This document shows positions 48,976 to 57,762 of a DNA stretch of 64,000 bases, one piece after another. A model generated the notes under the pieces. The model searched no databases. It worked only from the letters and a program-made list of their open reading frames with translations, and was not told the origin of the DNA. The number at the start of each line of letters is the position of its first letter. Positions within the stretch are counted from its first letter, which is position 1. The stretch is from Fimadaptatus sp948467645 (lineage in GTDB: Bacteria > Bacillota > Clostridia > Christensenellales > Aristaeellaceae): positions 13,656 through 77,655 of the forward strand of contig CAOKFD010000005.1 of NCBI GenBank assembly GCA_948467645.1. Direction: 5' to 3'. The translations under genes were made by a program, and so were the position numbers.

Positions 48976-51018
48976 TCAATCCGGCTTGCGTACAAGCGTG
49001 ATGCCGGATATGGCTTTAAGCTCTATCGCACCGTCGATGCGCTGGCCGGTTATCAGATCATAGCAGCCTTCAGGCGGCACTACCATGTGGGATTCATGGT
49101 CGAAGTTCATATAGAATATGTACTTAGCGCCGTCATTGCCATCGCGCGATGCGGTAAGCACGCCGTCAGGAAGCTCGCGCGCGAGCCGCTCTATGCCAAG
49201 CTTGTCCACACGTCCCGCATAGAAATGCTTGAGGAATTCGCGTTCAGCCTTGGACGCTATGTACCAGGTCTGACCTTCGCCGAAGTCATTTACCGTGATT
49301 GCAGGAGTGCCTTTATAGAAGTCGTCGCCATATACCGCCTGAACGCGCGCCGTCGTTGTGTGCATGAGGTCGCATATGATTCCGCACTCACAGCTATCGC
49401 TTATGCCCATCTCATTGCCGTCAACCGGCACGATAGAGTTGCGGTCATGATCCCACAGGCCGTCGGTTTCCTCCACCCATATGCCCATAAGATCCTTTAG
49501 CGGACCGGGCACGCCGCCCAGGAAGCAAAGATCGTTTTCATCGGCTACGCCGCTCAAATACGTCATGACCAACTGGCCGCCGCGCTTTACAAACTCCTCC
49601 AGACTTTCTGCTACTCCCGGCTTCACCATGTATAGCATTGGGGCCACTACCAATGAATATCTGTCGAGTTTCTGATCGGAGTCTATCACGTCCACGTCTA
49701 TTCCCTGAGCCTTGAGCGCGTAGTAATGATCGTTGACCAGTTCCTCATGCTTTTTATCAACGCGAACGCCGCGGGCATCCTTTATCGCCCAGCGATCCTC
49801 ACAATCGTATATTATCGCGACCTGAGCGTGAGCGATGCTGCCGAGTACAGGCTTGATATTGAGCAGATACTCGCCCACGGAAGTAACGTCGCGGAACACT
49901 CGCGTGTTTTCATGGCCAACATGATCTACTACAGCACCGTGCAGCTTTTCAGATGCGCCGCGGCTCTTGCGCCACTGGAAGTACTGTATGCTGTCCGCGC
50001 CATGCGCCACTGCCAGCATACTGCTGAGCAAATGCATACCCGGACGCTTGAGCTTGGATACCTCCTGCCAGTTAGTTACCGACGGCGTGGACTCCATAAG
50101 CACCCAGGGCTTTTGCAATATCGAACGAATGTAGTCGTGATAGAACGCCGTATTCAGCGCAATCTCTGCGTCGCTGTTTGCATCGCGTCCCCACAGCGGA
50201 TAGCTGTCCCAGCACGCGAAATCGATTACATCCTTGAACTTGGAATAGTCAAGGCCGTCAAAGCGATTCATGAAGTTGGTTGTTACCGGCAGATCGGGCG
50301 TAAGCCGACGCAAAGGCTCAATTTCATTCTTGATAAAATCGACCGTCTGATAAGTTATGAAGCGCTGCCACGCGAGGTTAAGTCCCATAACGCAGTCCTC
50401 GCCATACCGGGACGGCGGGTCTATCTGGCTCCAGTCGGTATAGGTATGCGACCAGAACGCCGTCCACCAGTTGCGGTTAATCTCATCCAGCGAGCCGTAT
50501 TCGCGCTTCAGATAGTCCCGGAACGCATTCTTGCACAGGTCGCAATAGCAGCAGCCGGAAAACTCGTTGGACACATGCCAGCCGACCACGCCCGGATGCT
50601 TGCCAAAGCGCTCAGCGAGCCGCGTGTTTATCTCGTGTACTTTTAGCCGGTACGTCGGCGAGGTAAAGCAATGATTGTGCCGTATGCCGTGAGTGTTGCG
50701 CAGCCCGTCCTCGCGCACGCGCAGTACTTCGGGATAGCGCTGGCTCATCCACGCGGGACGCGCGCCGCTGGGCGTGGCCAGCAATACGGATATGCCGTTT
50801 TCGTACAGCCTGTCTATAACGCGCTCCAGCCAGTCAAACGTATATACGCCCTCTTCCGGCTCGAGCGCCGCCCATGCGAATATGCCTATCGACATTATGT
50901 TGCAATGGCTCAGCTTCATAAGGCGAACGTCTTCTTCAAGCACATGTTCGTCATGCAGCCATTGATCCGGATTGTAGTCGCCGCCATGCCCAAATACCGG
51001 GAATTTCCATTCTGCCAT
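48976..51018 (-). CDS. Beta-galactosidase, GH42
   Basis: A 680-residue cytoplasmic glycosidase acting on beta-galactosides. The barrel starts GGDYNPDQWLHDEHVLEEDV and has SGARPAWMSQRYPEV. The acid/base Glu is in VVGWHVSNEFSG (about residue 150), followed by CCYCDLC, cysteines of the structural zinc site seen in GH42. The nucleophile Glu is in WVLMESTPS (about 306). A trimerisation domain and a C-terminal beta domain complete it. ATG 51018 follows GGAGG by 9 bases. Middle gene of a three-gene operon. Confidence 0.93.
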   Translation of the reverse strand: MAEWKFPVFGHGGDYNPDQWLHDEHVLEEDVRLMKLSHCNIMSIGIFAWAALEPEEGVYTFDWLERVIDRLYENGISVLLATPSGARPAWMSQRYPEVLRVREDGLRNTHGIRHNHCFTSPTYRLKVHEINTRLAERFGKHPGVVGWHVSNEFSGCCYCDLCKNAFRDYLKREYGSLDEINRNWWTAFWSHTYTDWSQIDPPSRYGEDCVMGLNLAWQRFITYQTVDFIKNEIEPLRRLTPDLPVTTNFMNRFDGLDYSKFKDVIDFACWDSYPLWGRDANSDAEIALNTAFYHDYIRSILQKPWVLMESTPSVTNWQEVSKLKRPGMHLLSSMLAVAHGADSIQYFQWRKSRGASEKLHGAVVDHVGHENTRVFRDVTSVGEYLLNIKPVLGSIAHAQVAIIYDCEDRWAIKDARGVRVDKKHEELVNDHYYALKAQGIDVDVIDSDQKLDRYSLVVAPMLYMVKPGVAESLEEFVKRGGQLVMTYLSGVADENDLCFLGGVPGPLKDLMGIWVEETDGLWDHDRNSIVPVDGNEMGISDSCECGIICDLMHTTTARVQAVYGDDFYKGTPAITVNDFGEGQTWYIASKAEREFLKHFYAGRVDKLGIERLARELPDGVLTASRDGNDGAKYIFYMNFDHESHMVVPPEGCYDLITGQRIDGAIELKAISGITLVRKPD

Positions 51019-51053
51019 GTCGGTAAACCTCCTAAATGTATATTGCGCGGGCC

Positions 51054-52016
51054 TTAGCCCAGCTTTACTCCGTTTACAACGTTCTGAGGAGTGCACCCTG
51101 CAAGCGCGTCCAGTATGCGCTTGCCACAGGCACGCGCCATCTGTTCACGCGTTTCAACTGTATTCGTGCCTATATGCGGGGTCAGCACTACGTTTTCAAG
51201 CGACTTGAGCGCTTCCGGCACCTCTGGCTCATGCGGGAACACATCCAGCGCCGCGCCGCCTATTCGATGTGCCTTAAGCGCATTTATAAGCGCATCGGTA
51301 TCGATAACGCCGCCGCGCGATGTGTTGATTATAAGCGCATCAGACTTCATTAAAGCAATGCGTTCGGCGCTTACAAGTCCACGCGTCGAATCGGTCAGCG
51401 GGCAGTGTATGCTTATAACATCGCAACGCTTAAAGAGTTCGTCCAGCTCCATATACTCGGCGCCATGCGCATCGCTGTCTGAAAGCCTGCGCCGGTTATG
51501 ATACGCAACATTCATACCCAGTGCGCGGCACATGCGCGCCATTGCGCCGCCTATATGGCCCATGCCGACTATGCCCAGCAGCTTGCCCTCCAGCGTATGC
51601 CCCATATGCGAACCCATTACGAATAAGCCCTGCTCGCCGGCGCGTATCGCATGGTCAAGCTCGGTAACGCGGCGGCTGAGACTTAACAGTGCCGCAAGTG
51701 CAAGTTCTGCCGTGGCCTGCATGGTATCGTCGGGTATGTTGGTGACAGGTATGCCGCGTGCAGCCGCAGCGGCGGTATCTATGCGGTCATAGCCCGCGCC
51801 ATAGTTGCTTATGATCTTGAGTTTGGGCGCGGCGGCTATCATCTGAGCGTCTATCGCCGCGCACGCGAGCACCGCATCAGCATTGCTTATATGTGATAGT
51901 ATCTCGTCGCGGCTAAACATGAGCCGACCTTCCGGTGGAGTAATTACATCACAAACCCGGCGCAATTCGTCCAGCCCGTTACCCGGTATGTTGTGCGTTA
52001 CAAGTACTGTGCTTAT
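51054..52016 (-). CDS. D-isomer specific 2-hydroxyacid dehydrogenase with apparent AUA start
   Basis: A 320-residue NAD-dependent dehydrogenase like SerA without ACT domain or glyoxylate reductase. Rossmann motif LGIVGMGHIGGAMARM; catalytic Arg in IINTSRGGVID, Glu in DVFPHEPEVPE and His in VLTPHIGTNT. The open frame continues upstream of the first TTG (51965) through STVLVTHNIPGNGLDEL, the normal family start, to an ATA at 52016 that lies 6 bases after GGAGGG (52023-52028). No ATG, GTG or TTG exists there, so the gene uses a non-standard start or carries an ATG-to-ATA change. First gene of the GH42 operon. Confidence 0.82.
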   Translation of the reverse strand: MSTVLVTHNIPGNGLDELRRVCDVITPPEGRLMFSRDEILSHISNADAVLACAAIDAQMIAAAPKLKIISNYGAGYDRIDTAAAAARGIPVTNIPDDTMQATAELALAALLSLSRRVTELDHAIRAGEQGLFVMGSHMGHTLEGKLLGIVGMGHIGGAMARMCRALGMNVAYHNRRRLSDSDAHGAEYMELDELFKRCDVISIHCPLTDSTRGLVSAERIALMKSDALIINTSRGGVIDTDALINALKAHRIGGAALDVFPHEPEVPEALKSLENVVLTPHIGTNTVETREQMARACGKRILDALAGCTPQNVVNGVKLG

Positions 52017-52065
52017 ATTAATCCCTCCAATGTATGATATGTTATTTTACGTGCCATGCATATTC

Positions 52066-52094
52066 ATTATATACTCTTTACAGCCGCAAGGCAA
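52066..52094 (-). promoter_or_regulatory. Promoter of the dehydrogenase-GH42-reductase operon
   Basis: Reverse-strand TTGCCT (52089-52094), 17-base spacer, TATAAT (52066-52071). Confidence 0.75.
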
Positions 52095-52114
52095 TAGTTG
52101 GCGCGCATAGCGTC

Positions 52115-52155
52115 AAAAAAGCAGACGCGCGGCACTCGGTGCCAACAACATCTGC
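52115..52155 (-). terminator. Terminator after the ylmC-like gene
   Basis: On the reverse strand an 8-bp outer stem (52148-52155 with 52121-52128) encloses GGCAC/GTGCC and is followed by TTTTTT (52115-52120). Confidence 0.85.
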
Positions 52156-52182
52156 AAGCATATTAATGCCGTTTCCATTATT

Positions 52183-52443
52183 TTAAGGTATACCATTATA
52201 CAATTGATTTGTATCAACATCAACCAGTATCACATCCACGCCAACGGCCTTTATACAGCGCCACTTGATGGGATAGCCCTGCCGTACGCCCTTCATTATG
52301 TCGGAAAAGCACTTGGGGCCGGGCACGACTATCGAATCCACACAGGCGGCTTCCTGTTCAAATATTATGTCTATTACGCGCCCCAAACGCGCGCCGTCAT
52401 TTACGTTTATTACTTCCTTTTCCCGCAATTCAGAAAACGTCAT
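52183..52443 (-). CDS. ylmC: YlmC/YmxH-family sporulation protein (PRC barrel)
   Basis: An 86-residue PRC-barrel protein. MTFSELREKEVINVNDGARL and RVIDIIFEQEAACVDSIVVPG are the family pattern. Members sit next to sigG in many spore formers; a role in sporulation is assumed from context only. ATG 52443 is the family start, and the longer frame to 52497 would overlap sigG. It begins 56 bases after sigG on the same strand, so it is likely in the SigG transcript. Confidence 0.85.
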   Translation of the reverse strand: MTFSELREKEVINVNDGARLGRVIDIIFEQEAACVDSIVVPGPKCFSDIMKGVRQGYPIKWRCIKAVGVDVILVDVDTNQLYNGIP

Positions 52444-52499
52444 GCGCACCACCACCCCAGTTGCATTATATGCTGCGGCGTTCAAAACGTGACTCACTA

Positions 52500-53297
52500 T
52501 TATACGTACCTGCGCATCTCTTTCAGCGCGGCCTTTTCTAAGCGGGATACCTGCGCCTGCGATATTCCTATTTCCTGCGCGACTTCCATCTGGGTCTTGC
52601 CTGCAAAAAAGCGCTTCATGACTATCATGCGTTCGCGTTCATCTAGCCGCCCTATCGCATTTTTCAGCGCAATCTGCGTCGTCCAGCCCTCCGTTGATAC
52701 CGCGTTGTCCTGTACCTGATCTATAACGCATATCGCGTCGCCGCCGTCCTGATATACCGGATCGTAAAGCGATACCGGATCATACGTCGATTCCATGGCC
52801 AGATAGACGTTTTCAGCGTCAACGCCAATTTCGGCGGCGATTTCATCCAGCGTGGGTTCCCGCCCCAGTTTTGCCTGAAGCGCGCCCTGTGCCTGCATCG
52901 CCTTATATGCCGTATCACGAAGCGATCTCGACACTCGTATTGGGTTATTGTCGCGCAGATACCGGCGAATTTCGCCGATTATCATGGGCACCGCGTATGT
53001 AGAAAATCTTACATCCTTGTCCGTATCAAAATTGTCGATGGCCTTTATAAGGCCTATGCAGCCAACCTGAAACAAATCATCGGCGTTGGGCGCGCTTTTG
53101 CCTCGTCCGCCTGTACCTCCGCGCGTAAACCTTGCAATCACGCTTAACACAAGTCTGAGATTGCCGGAAATGAACTCGTCGCGCGCGGCTTTATCGCCGG
53201 CATGGACGAGTGGGAACAGTTCACGCATACGCTCATTCTTAAGTACTGGCAGCGAAGACGTATCCACGCCGCATATTTCGACCTTATAGACCGACAT
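52500..53297 (-). CDS. sigG: RNA polymerase sporulation sigma factor SigG
   Basis: A 265-residue forespore-specific sigma factor. KVEICGVDTSSLPVLKN is the SigG-specific N-terminus, DDLFQVGCIGLIKAIDNFD region 2.1-2.3, VRFSTYAVPMIIGEIRRYL region 2.4, and DNNPIRVSRSLRD plus DPVSLYDPVYQDGGD region 3. GKTQMEVAQEIGISQAQVS is the region 4 helix-turn-helix. Compared with B. subtilis SigG it has about eight extra residues (a Gly/Arg-rich GGTGGRGKSAPN stretch) between RF and DDLF. That loop includes the Asn that sets the response to the Gin/CsfB anti-sigma in B. subtilis. GGGGG precedes the ATG. Confidence 0.95.
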   Translation of the reverse strand: MSVYKVEICGVDTSSLPVLKNERMRELFPLVHAGDKAARDEFISGNLRLVLSVIARFTRGGTGGRGKSAPNADDLFQVGCIGLIKAIDNFDTDKDVRFSTYAVPMIIGEIRRYLRDNNPIRVSRSLRDTAYKAMQAQGALQAKLGREPTLDEIAAEIGVDAENVYLAMESTYDPVSLYDPVYQDGGDAICVIDQVQDNAVSTEGWTTQIALKNAIGRLDERERMIVMKRFFAGKTQMEVAQEIGISQAQVSRLEKAALKEMRRYV

Positions 53298-53391
53298 AAA
53301 AATCTACCCCCGGCATCAGGATTCGCCATTAGCTTAGCCTGTGCGGGGGCAGTATATTCAGTCAGGTGATGTTTTTGAAACTTAGCGATAG

Positions 53392-56300
53392 TTATTCAGG
53401 CGCGTCAACCAACTTTTCCAGCAGTACTATTGCCTTATTCAGGAAATCCTCGTCGCTTTGCTTGCCTTCGTTTATTACCAGCGCCGGATTTGCACCGCCT
53501 ACAAACTTTATCTGGCCATTGAGCTTATCTATGCGTGCAAGCAGATCAACTATGTCGACCTGTGCGTTAGGCAGGAACTTGAGCGTAATGAATCCGCTGC
53601 GGCTGCTTACAGTATCTATCCAGAGCTTTTCGCACATCTTGCGCATATACGATATTGCGATAAGGTTCATTACCGGGCGCGTCGGATCGCCGAAACGATC
53701 TGTCAGTTCCTCGATGACGTCCTCCCAATCGCTGCGCGAGGCAACCTGAGAAATCTTCTTGTATACCTCGATACGCTGATAGTCGCCCGACACGTAATCC
53801 ATCGGCAGGTATGCGCTGACGTGCAGTTCCATGCGCGTTTCGACGTTTTCGATCGACGCTTCGCCGCGCAGTTCGCGCATGGTGTCTTCCACCATCTTGC
53901 AATACAGATCATAACCGACAGTCGAAAGATGTCCGTGCTGTTCCGCGCCCAGCAGGTTGCCTGCGCCGCGTATCTCCAGATCGCGCATGGCCACGCGAAA
54001 GCCTGAGCCGAACTCGGTAAACTCGCGGATAGCGCTCAGGCGCTTATCGGCGGTTTCGGTAAGCACCTTGCCTGCCTTGACGCACAGATAGCAGTATGCC
54101 AAGCGATTCGAACGCCCCACGCGCCCGCGCAGCTGATACAGCTGGGACAGGCCAAAGCGATCAGCGTCGTACACAATCATGGTATTGGCGTTTGAAACGT
54201 CCAGACCGCTTTCTATTATCGTCGTACACAGCAGCACGTCGTATTCGCCGTTATAGAACTCCAGCATCACGTCCTCCAGCGCGTGCTCGGCCATCTGCCC
54301 ATGACCGATTGCTATGCGCGCCTCAGGCACAAGCTCCTTTAGGTGCTGATAGAAGCGCTCAATCGAACCGACGCGGTTGTACAGTACGTATATCTGACCT
54401 CCGCGCTGAAGCTCTCGCATTATAGCATCGCGCACCAGTGCGTCGCTATATTCGACGACGTATGTTTGCACGGGGAAGCGTTCTTCCGGCGGGGTTTCAA
54501 GCACGGACATGTCGCGTATGCCTACCATCGACATATGCAGCGTGCGCGGTATGGGCGTTGCAGACAGCGTAAGCACGTCCACGGACGTTTTAAGCTGCTT
54601 TATGGCTTCCTTATGCTTAACGCCGAAGCGCTGCTCCTCGTCGACTATGAGCAGGCCCAAGTCCTTAAACGATACATCCTTGGCCAGCATACGGTGCGTA
54701 CCGACGAGTATGTCGATTTCACCTGCGGCAAGGCGGCGCAGTGTGTCGCGCTGCTGTGCGGCTGTCTTGAACCGGCTCAGCGTATCCACGCGCACAGGAT
54801 AGCCATTAAAGCGCTTCAGTATCGTCTGATAATGCTGCTGAACAAGTATGGTTGTAGGCGCAAGCAATGCGACCTGCTTCGAGTCCATTACAGCTTTGAA
54901 CGCGGCGCGCAGTGCAACCTCAGTCTTGCCATAGCCAACGTCACCGCACAGCAACCTATCCATGACCTGCTGCTTTTCCATATCGGCCTTTATTTCCTCT
55001 ATCGATTGCAGCTGGTCAGGCGTTTCTTCGTACGGGAACGCGTCCTCAAACTCGCGCTGCCACGGAGTGTCGGGCGAGAACGCAAAGCCGGCAGCCGCGC
55101 CGCGCCGCGCGTACAGCTTGACCAGCTCGTCCGCCATGTCCTTTATTGCTGCCTTTACGCGCGCCTTCTGACGCTGCCATTCGCCGCCGGACATGCGGTT
55201 AAGCTTGGGAGCCACGCCCTCTTTGCCTATGTACTTTTGGACTCTATCGAGTTGATCTGTGGGTACATAGAGCTTATCATTGCCCTGATAGTCTATGTGC
55301 AGATAATCGCGGTACACGCCGTCGGAGCACAGGCGTACCATGCCGCGATATATACCTATACCGTGGTTCTCATGTACGACGTAATCTCCGACTTTAAGGT
55401 CGGTAAACGCGCTTATCTTCTCGCCGCTGCGGCGGCGGGCGGCCGGACGCTGTTTGCCGCTGCCGAACATGTCGGTTTCGGTAACGACGCAGAACTTTAT
55501 ATCGGGATATACGAAGCCGCGCTCCAGTGCAAGCGCCAGTATGACCGCTTCGCCTGCTTTAATGGGTTCAGTGTGTTCTATGACGAACGGCACTATCTCG
55601 TGCTCGTCCGCAAGCGTTTTCTCAAGGCGCTGGGCACGCGCATGTCCACCCGCCAGCAACGCAACGCGCCAGCCTTCCGCGCGCCACTTATCCAGATCGC
55701 GGCACAGCTCGTGCATGTTGGACGAGTAGGCGGTAGAATTCATCGCGTTTATGGTAACGACCGAATTCACTTCCATATCGGTATAGCGACGCAGGAACGG
55801 ACTGAGCGCTATGACAGTCCCCTGATTTGCGCGTGCCAGCACCTGGCCGTAGGTATAAAGCAGGTCGGCCTGCTCCTTTAGCACCTGTGCGTGCTCAAGC
55901 GCCACCTTGTATTGCTCGTCAAATTCCAAGTGTATGTTTTCGCAGCGTTCGCTCAGGCGCTCTGGCTGATCCAGCACGACTATCGGGTCATCCAGATAGT
56001 CGCACGGCGTTTCGGTATGATCGAAAAGCAGCGGTATCAGATTGTCTAGCGACGTCGTTATTGGTGCCGGAGGCCGTTCGCTTTGCATTTCAGCCGGTTT
56101 TGATACGCCGCGTATATCGTCCGATACGACGACTTCGTCCGGCATTTTGGGCTTGGGCGCGGCAAATACGTCGGGCATTTCGTCGTCGGCCTCATCGTCC
56201 TCCCACGGCGGAATATCGCTGGGCTGGGAGACGGCGACAGCGTGCATGGGCTGCAGCTTCTCGAAGCGGCGCGCAAGTTCGGTCAACAGCTCATCGTCAG

Positions 56301-57012
56301 GCGCTATGGGCGCTTCGCTGGCCGGGAGCACGGTCGTTTCTTCTAGACGATCGCCCGAACGCTGCGTAAGCACGTCCAACTCGCGTATGGAGTCAACCTC
56401 ATTATCGAAAAACTCTATGCGCACCGCAGGCATGTCGCCCGGCGAGTATATGTCGAGTATGCCGCCGCGCAACGCAATCTGGCCGCGGCCTTCGATCATA
56501 TCCACGCGTTCGTATCCGGAACTGACCAGCTTTTTTACAAGGTCGGATACCTCGTGCGTATCGCCTACCTTGAACGACATTATACAGCTTTCAAACTTTT
56601 TGCGCGGCATGAGCCTGTGCAGCATAGCGTCGATCGGGACGATCAATGCGCGCAGTTTGCCGCTGGAGGCGCGATACAATGCGTCCAGACGGCGGCTGGA
56701 CAATTCATGACTGGATGCAAGTGACGAGAAGCTCACCTCGCGCGCAGGCAGTATCGCCGCCTCGCGGTCTAATATGCGCGCCAGATCGCTCAAAAGCCGC
56801 TCGGCAACCAGTTGGTTGGATGTAACGATCAGCAGCGGGCGCGTAGTGTCGTTGCTGAGCGCGGACAGCACATGCGCGCGTTGAGAGTCGTCAAGCCCGA
56901 CCAGCTCAACTGTGCGTCGCACAGGATGCCCAGTTGCATCGATGCGCATCTGGTCAAGCAATTCGCGATATTCCTTCAATTCATGCAGCGGCTCCAGCAG
57001 CAGCTTATACAT
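53392..57012 (-). CDS. mfd: Transcription-repair coupling factor Mfd
   Basis: A 1206-residue translocase that removes stalled RNA polymerase and recruits UvrA. The UvrB-like N-terminus (residues 1-260) is followed by the RNA-polymerase-interacting CarD-like part (GDYVVHENHGIGIYRGMV). The RecG-type motor has Walker A LLCGDVGYGKTEVALRA near 686, LIVDEEQRFGVKHKE near 789, TTIIESGLDVSNANT and QLRGRVGRSNR. The C-terminal TRCF domain is complete. Residues of about 285-350 form an acidic, Pro-rich insert (EDDEADDEMPDVF) not typical of the family. ATG 57012 follows AAGGAGGG. Third gene of prs-pth-mfd. Confidence 0.97.
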   Translation of the reverse strand: MYKLLLEPLHELKEYRELLDQMRIDATGHPVRRTVELVGLDDSQRAHVLSALSNDTTRPLLIVTSNQLVAERLLSDLARILDREAAILPAREVSFSSLASSHELSSRRLDALYRASSGKLRALIVPIDAMLHRLMPRKKFESCIMSFKVGDTHEVSDLVKKLVSSGYERVDMIEGRGQIALRGGILDIYSPGDMPAVRIEFFDNEVDSIRELDVLTQRSGDRLEETTVLPASEAPIAPDDELLTELARRFEKLQPMHAVAVSQPSDIPPWEDDEADDEMPDVFAAPKPKMPDEVVVSDDIRGVSKPAEMQSERPPAPITTSLDNLIPLLFDHTETPCDYLDDPIVVLDQPERLSERCENIHLEFDEQYKVALEHAQVLKEQADLLYTYGQVLARANQGTVIALSPFLRRYTDMEVNSVVTINAMNSTAYSSNMHELCRDLDKWRAEGWRVALLAGGHARAQRLEKTLADEHEIVPFVIEHTEPIKAGEAVILALALERGFVYPDIKFCVVTETDMFGSGKQRPAARRRSGEKISAFTDLKVGDYVVHENHGIGIYRGMVRLCSDGVYRDYLHIDYQGNDKLYVPTDQLDRVQKYIGKEGVAPKLNRMSGGEWQRQKARVKAAIKDMADELVKLYARRGAAAGFAFSPDTPWQREFEDAFPYEETPDQLQSIEEIKADMEKQQVMDRLLCGDVGYGKTEVALRAAFKAVMDSKQVALLAPTTILVQQHYQTILKRFNGYPVRVDTLSRFKTAAQQRDTLRRLAAGEIDILVGTHRMLAKDVSFKDLGLLIVDEEQRFGVKHKEAIKQLKTSVDVLTLSATPIPRTLHMSMVGIRDMSVLETPPEERFPVQTYVVEYSDALVRDAIMRELQRGGQIYVLYNRVGSIERFYQHLKELVPEARIAIGHGQMAEHALEDVMLEFYNGEYDVLLCTTIIESGLDVSNANTMIVYDADRFGLSQLYQLRGRVGRSNRLAYCYLCVKAGKVLTETADKRLSAIREFTEFGSGFRVAMRDLEIRGAGNLLGAEQHGHLSTVGYDLYCKMVEDTMRELRGEASIENVETRMELHVSAYLPMDYVSGDYQRIEVYKKISQVASRSDWEDVIEELTDRFGDPTRPVMNLIAISYMRKMCEKLWIDTVSSRSGFITLKFLPNAQVDIVDLLARIDKLNGQIKFVGGANPALVINEGKQSDEDFLNKAIVLLEKLVDAPE

Positions 57013-57117
57013 ACGGCCCTCCTTTATTTGCACTATTAAAAATGAGCGCGTTCCAGCCGCACAGCGGTGCAATTTATGCGCTGTGCGGCTTGCGGTATAT
57101 GATTGATTATATGCGGG

Positions 57118-57687
57118 TCAGGCTTCAGCGTTGCAATCGCGCATCGCGCCTTCAAAGTCACCCTGCACGATCTTTTCAATAGCATTTGCTGCACGCACGT
57201 ATGAATCAAACGCTACCTTGCGTTCCTCCGGCGTGCGATACTCGCCTACTACATAATCTGCTAAATCCCAGCCTTCTGGCTGGCGGCCTATGCCCACGCG
57301 CACGCGCGGGAAATCGTCACGCCCCAACAGATATATAATATTGCGCATACCGTTATGAGTGCCTGCCGAGCCCTTGGCACGTATGCGTATTTTACCGGCG
57401 GGCAGGTCTATATCGTCATATACGACAACCATGTGATCTAGTGGGCATTTATACCAATTAACCAATTCAACCACGCTTTCACCGGACAGGTTCATATATG
57501 TCTGCGGCTGTGCAAGTACTATGCGCTCGGTACCTATGCGGCCCTCGCCCAGACGTGCCTTGCACTTAGTCTTGTCCAGCTTTATATCCAGCTTTTGCGA
57601 CAGTACCTCTATAACGTTGAAGCCGGTATTATGGCGGGTGAACTGATACTTCGTTCCCGGATTGCCCAAGCCAACAATTACGTACAT
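57118..57687 (-). CDS. pth: Peptidyl-tRNA hydrolase
   Basis: A 189-residue enzyme that frees tRNA from dropped-off peptides. YVIVGLGNPGTKYQFTRHNTGF carries the catalytic His and tRNA-binding Asn; QPQTYMNLSGESV, VVYDDIDLPAGKIRIR (Asp) and GSAGTHNGMRNI are the remaining signatures. ATG 57687 is 5 bases after GGAGG. It lies between prs and mfd, the usual clostridial order. Confidence 0.97.
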   Translation of the reverse strand: MYVIVGLGNPGTKYQFTRHNTGFNVIEVLSQKLDIKLDKTKCKARLGEGRIGTERIVLAQPQTYMNLSGESVVELVNWYKCPLDHMVVVYDDIDLPAGKIRIRAKGSAGTHNGMRNIIYLLGRDDFPRVRVGIGRQPEGWDLADYVVGEYRTPEERKVAFDSYVRAANAIEKIVQGDFEGAMRDCNAEA

Positions 57688-57762
57688 CAAATCCTCCATA
57701 AAAAGCCTTAGACGTAGAGCAAACGCCCTACGCCCAAGCTATGTACTTTTTATTGCGGGCGC

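Noticed and set aside
52204..52719. Forward ORF opposite ylmC and sigG
   Set aside because: Overlaps two well supported genes on the other strand and has no ribosome binding site.
54343..55881. 512-codon forward ORF inside mfd
   Set aside because: Antisense shadow of mfd; Arg/Ala/His/Tyr-rich composition typical of a reversed GC-biased frame.
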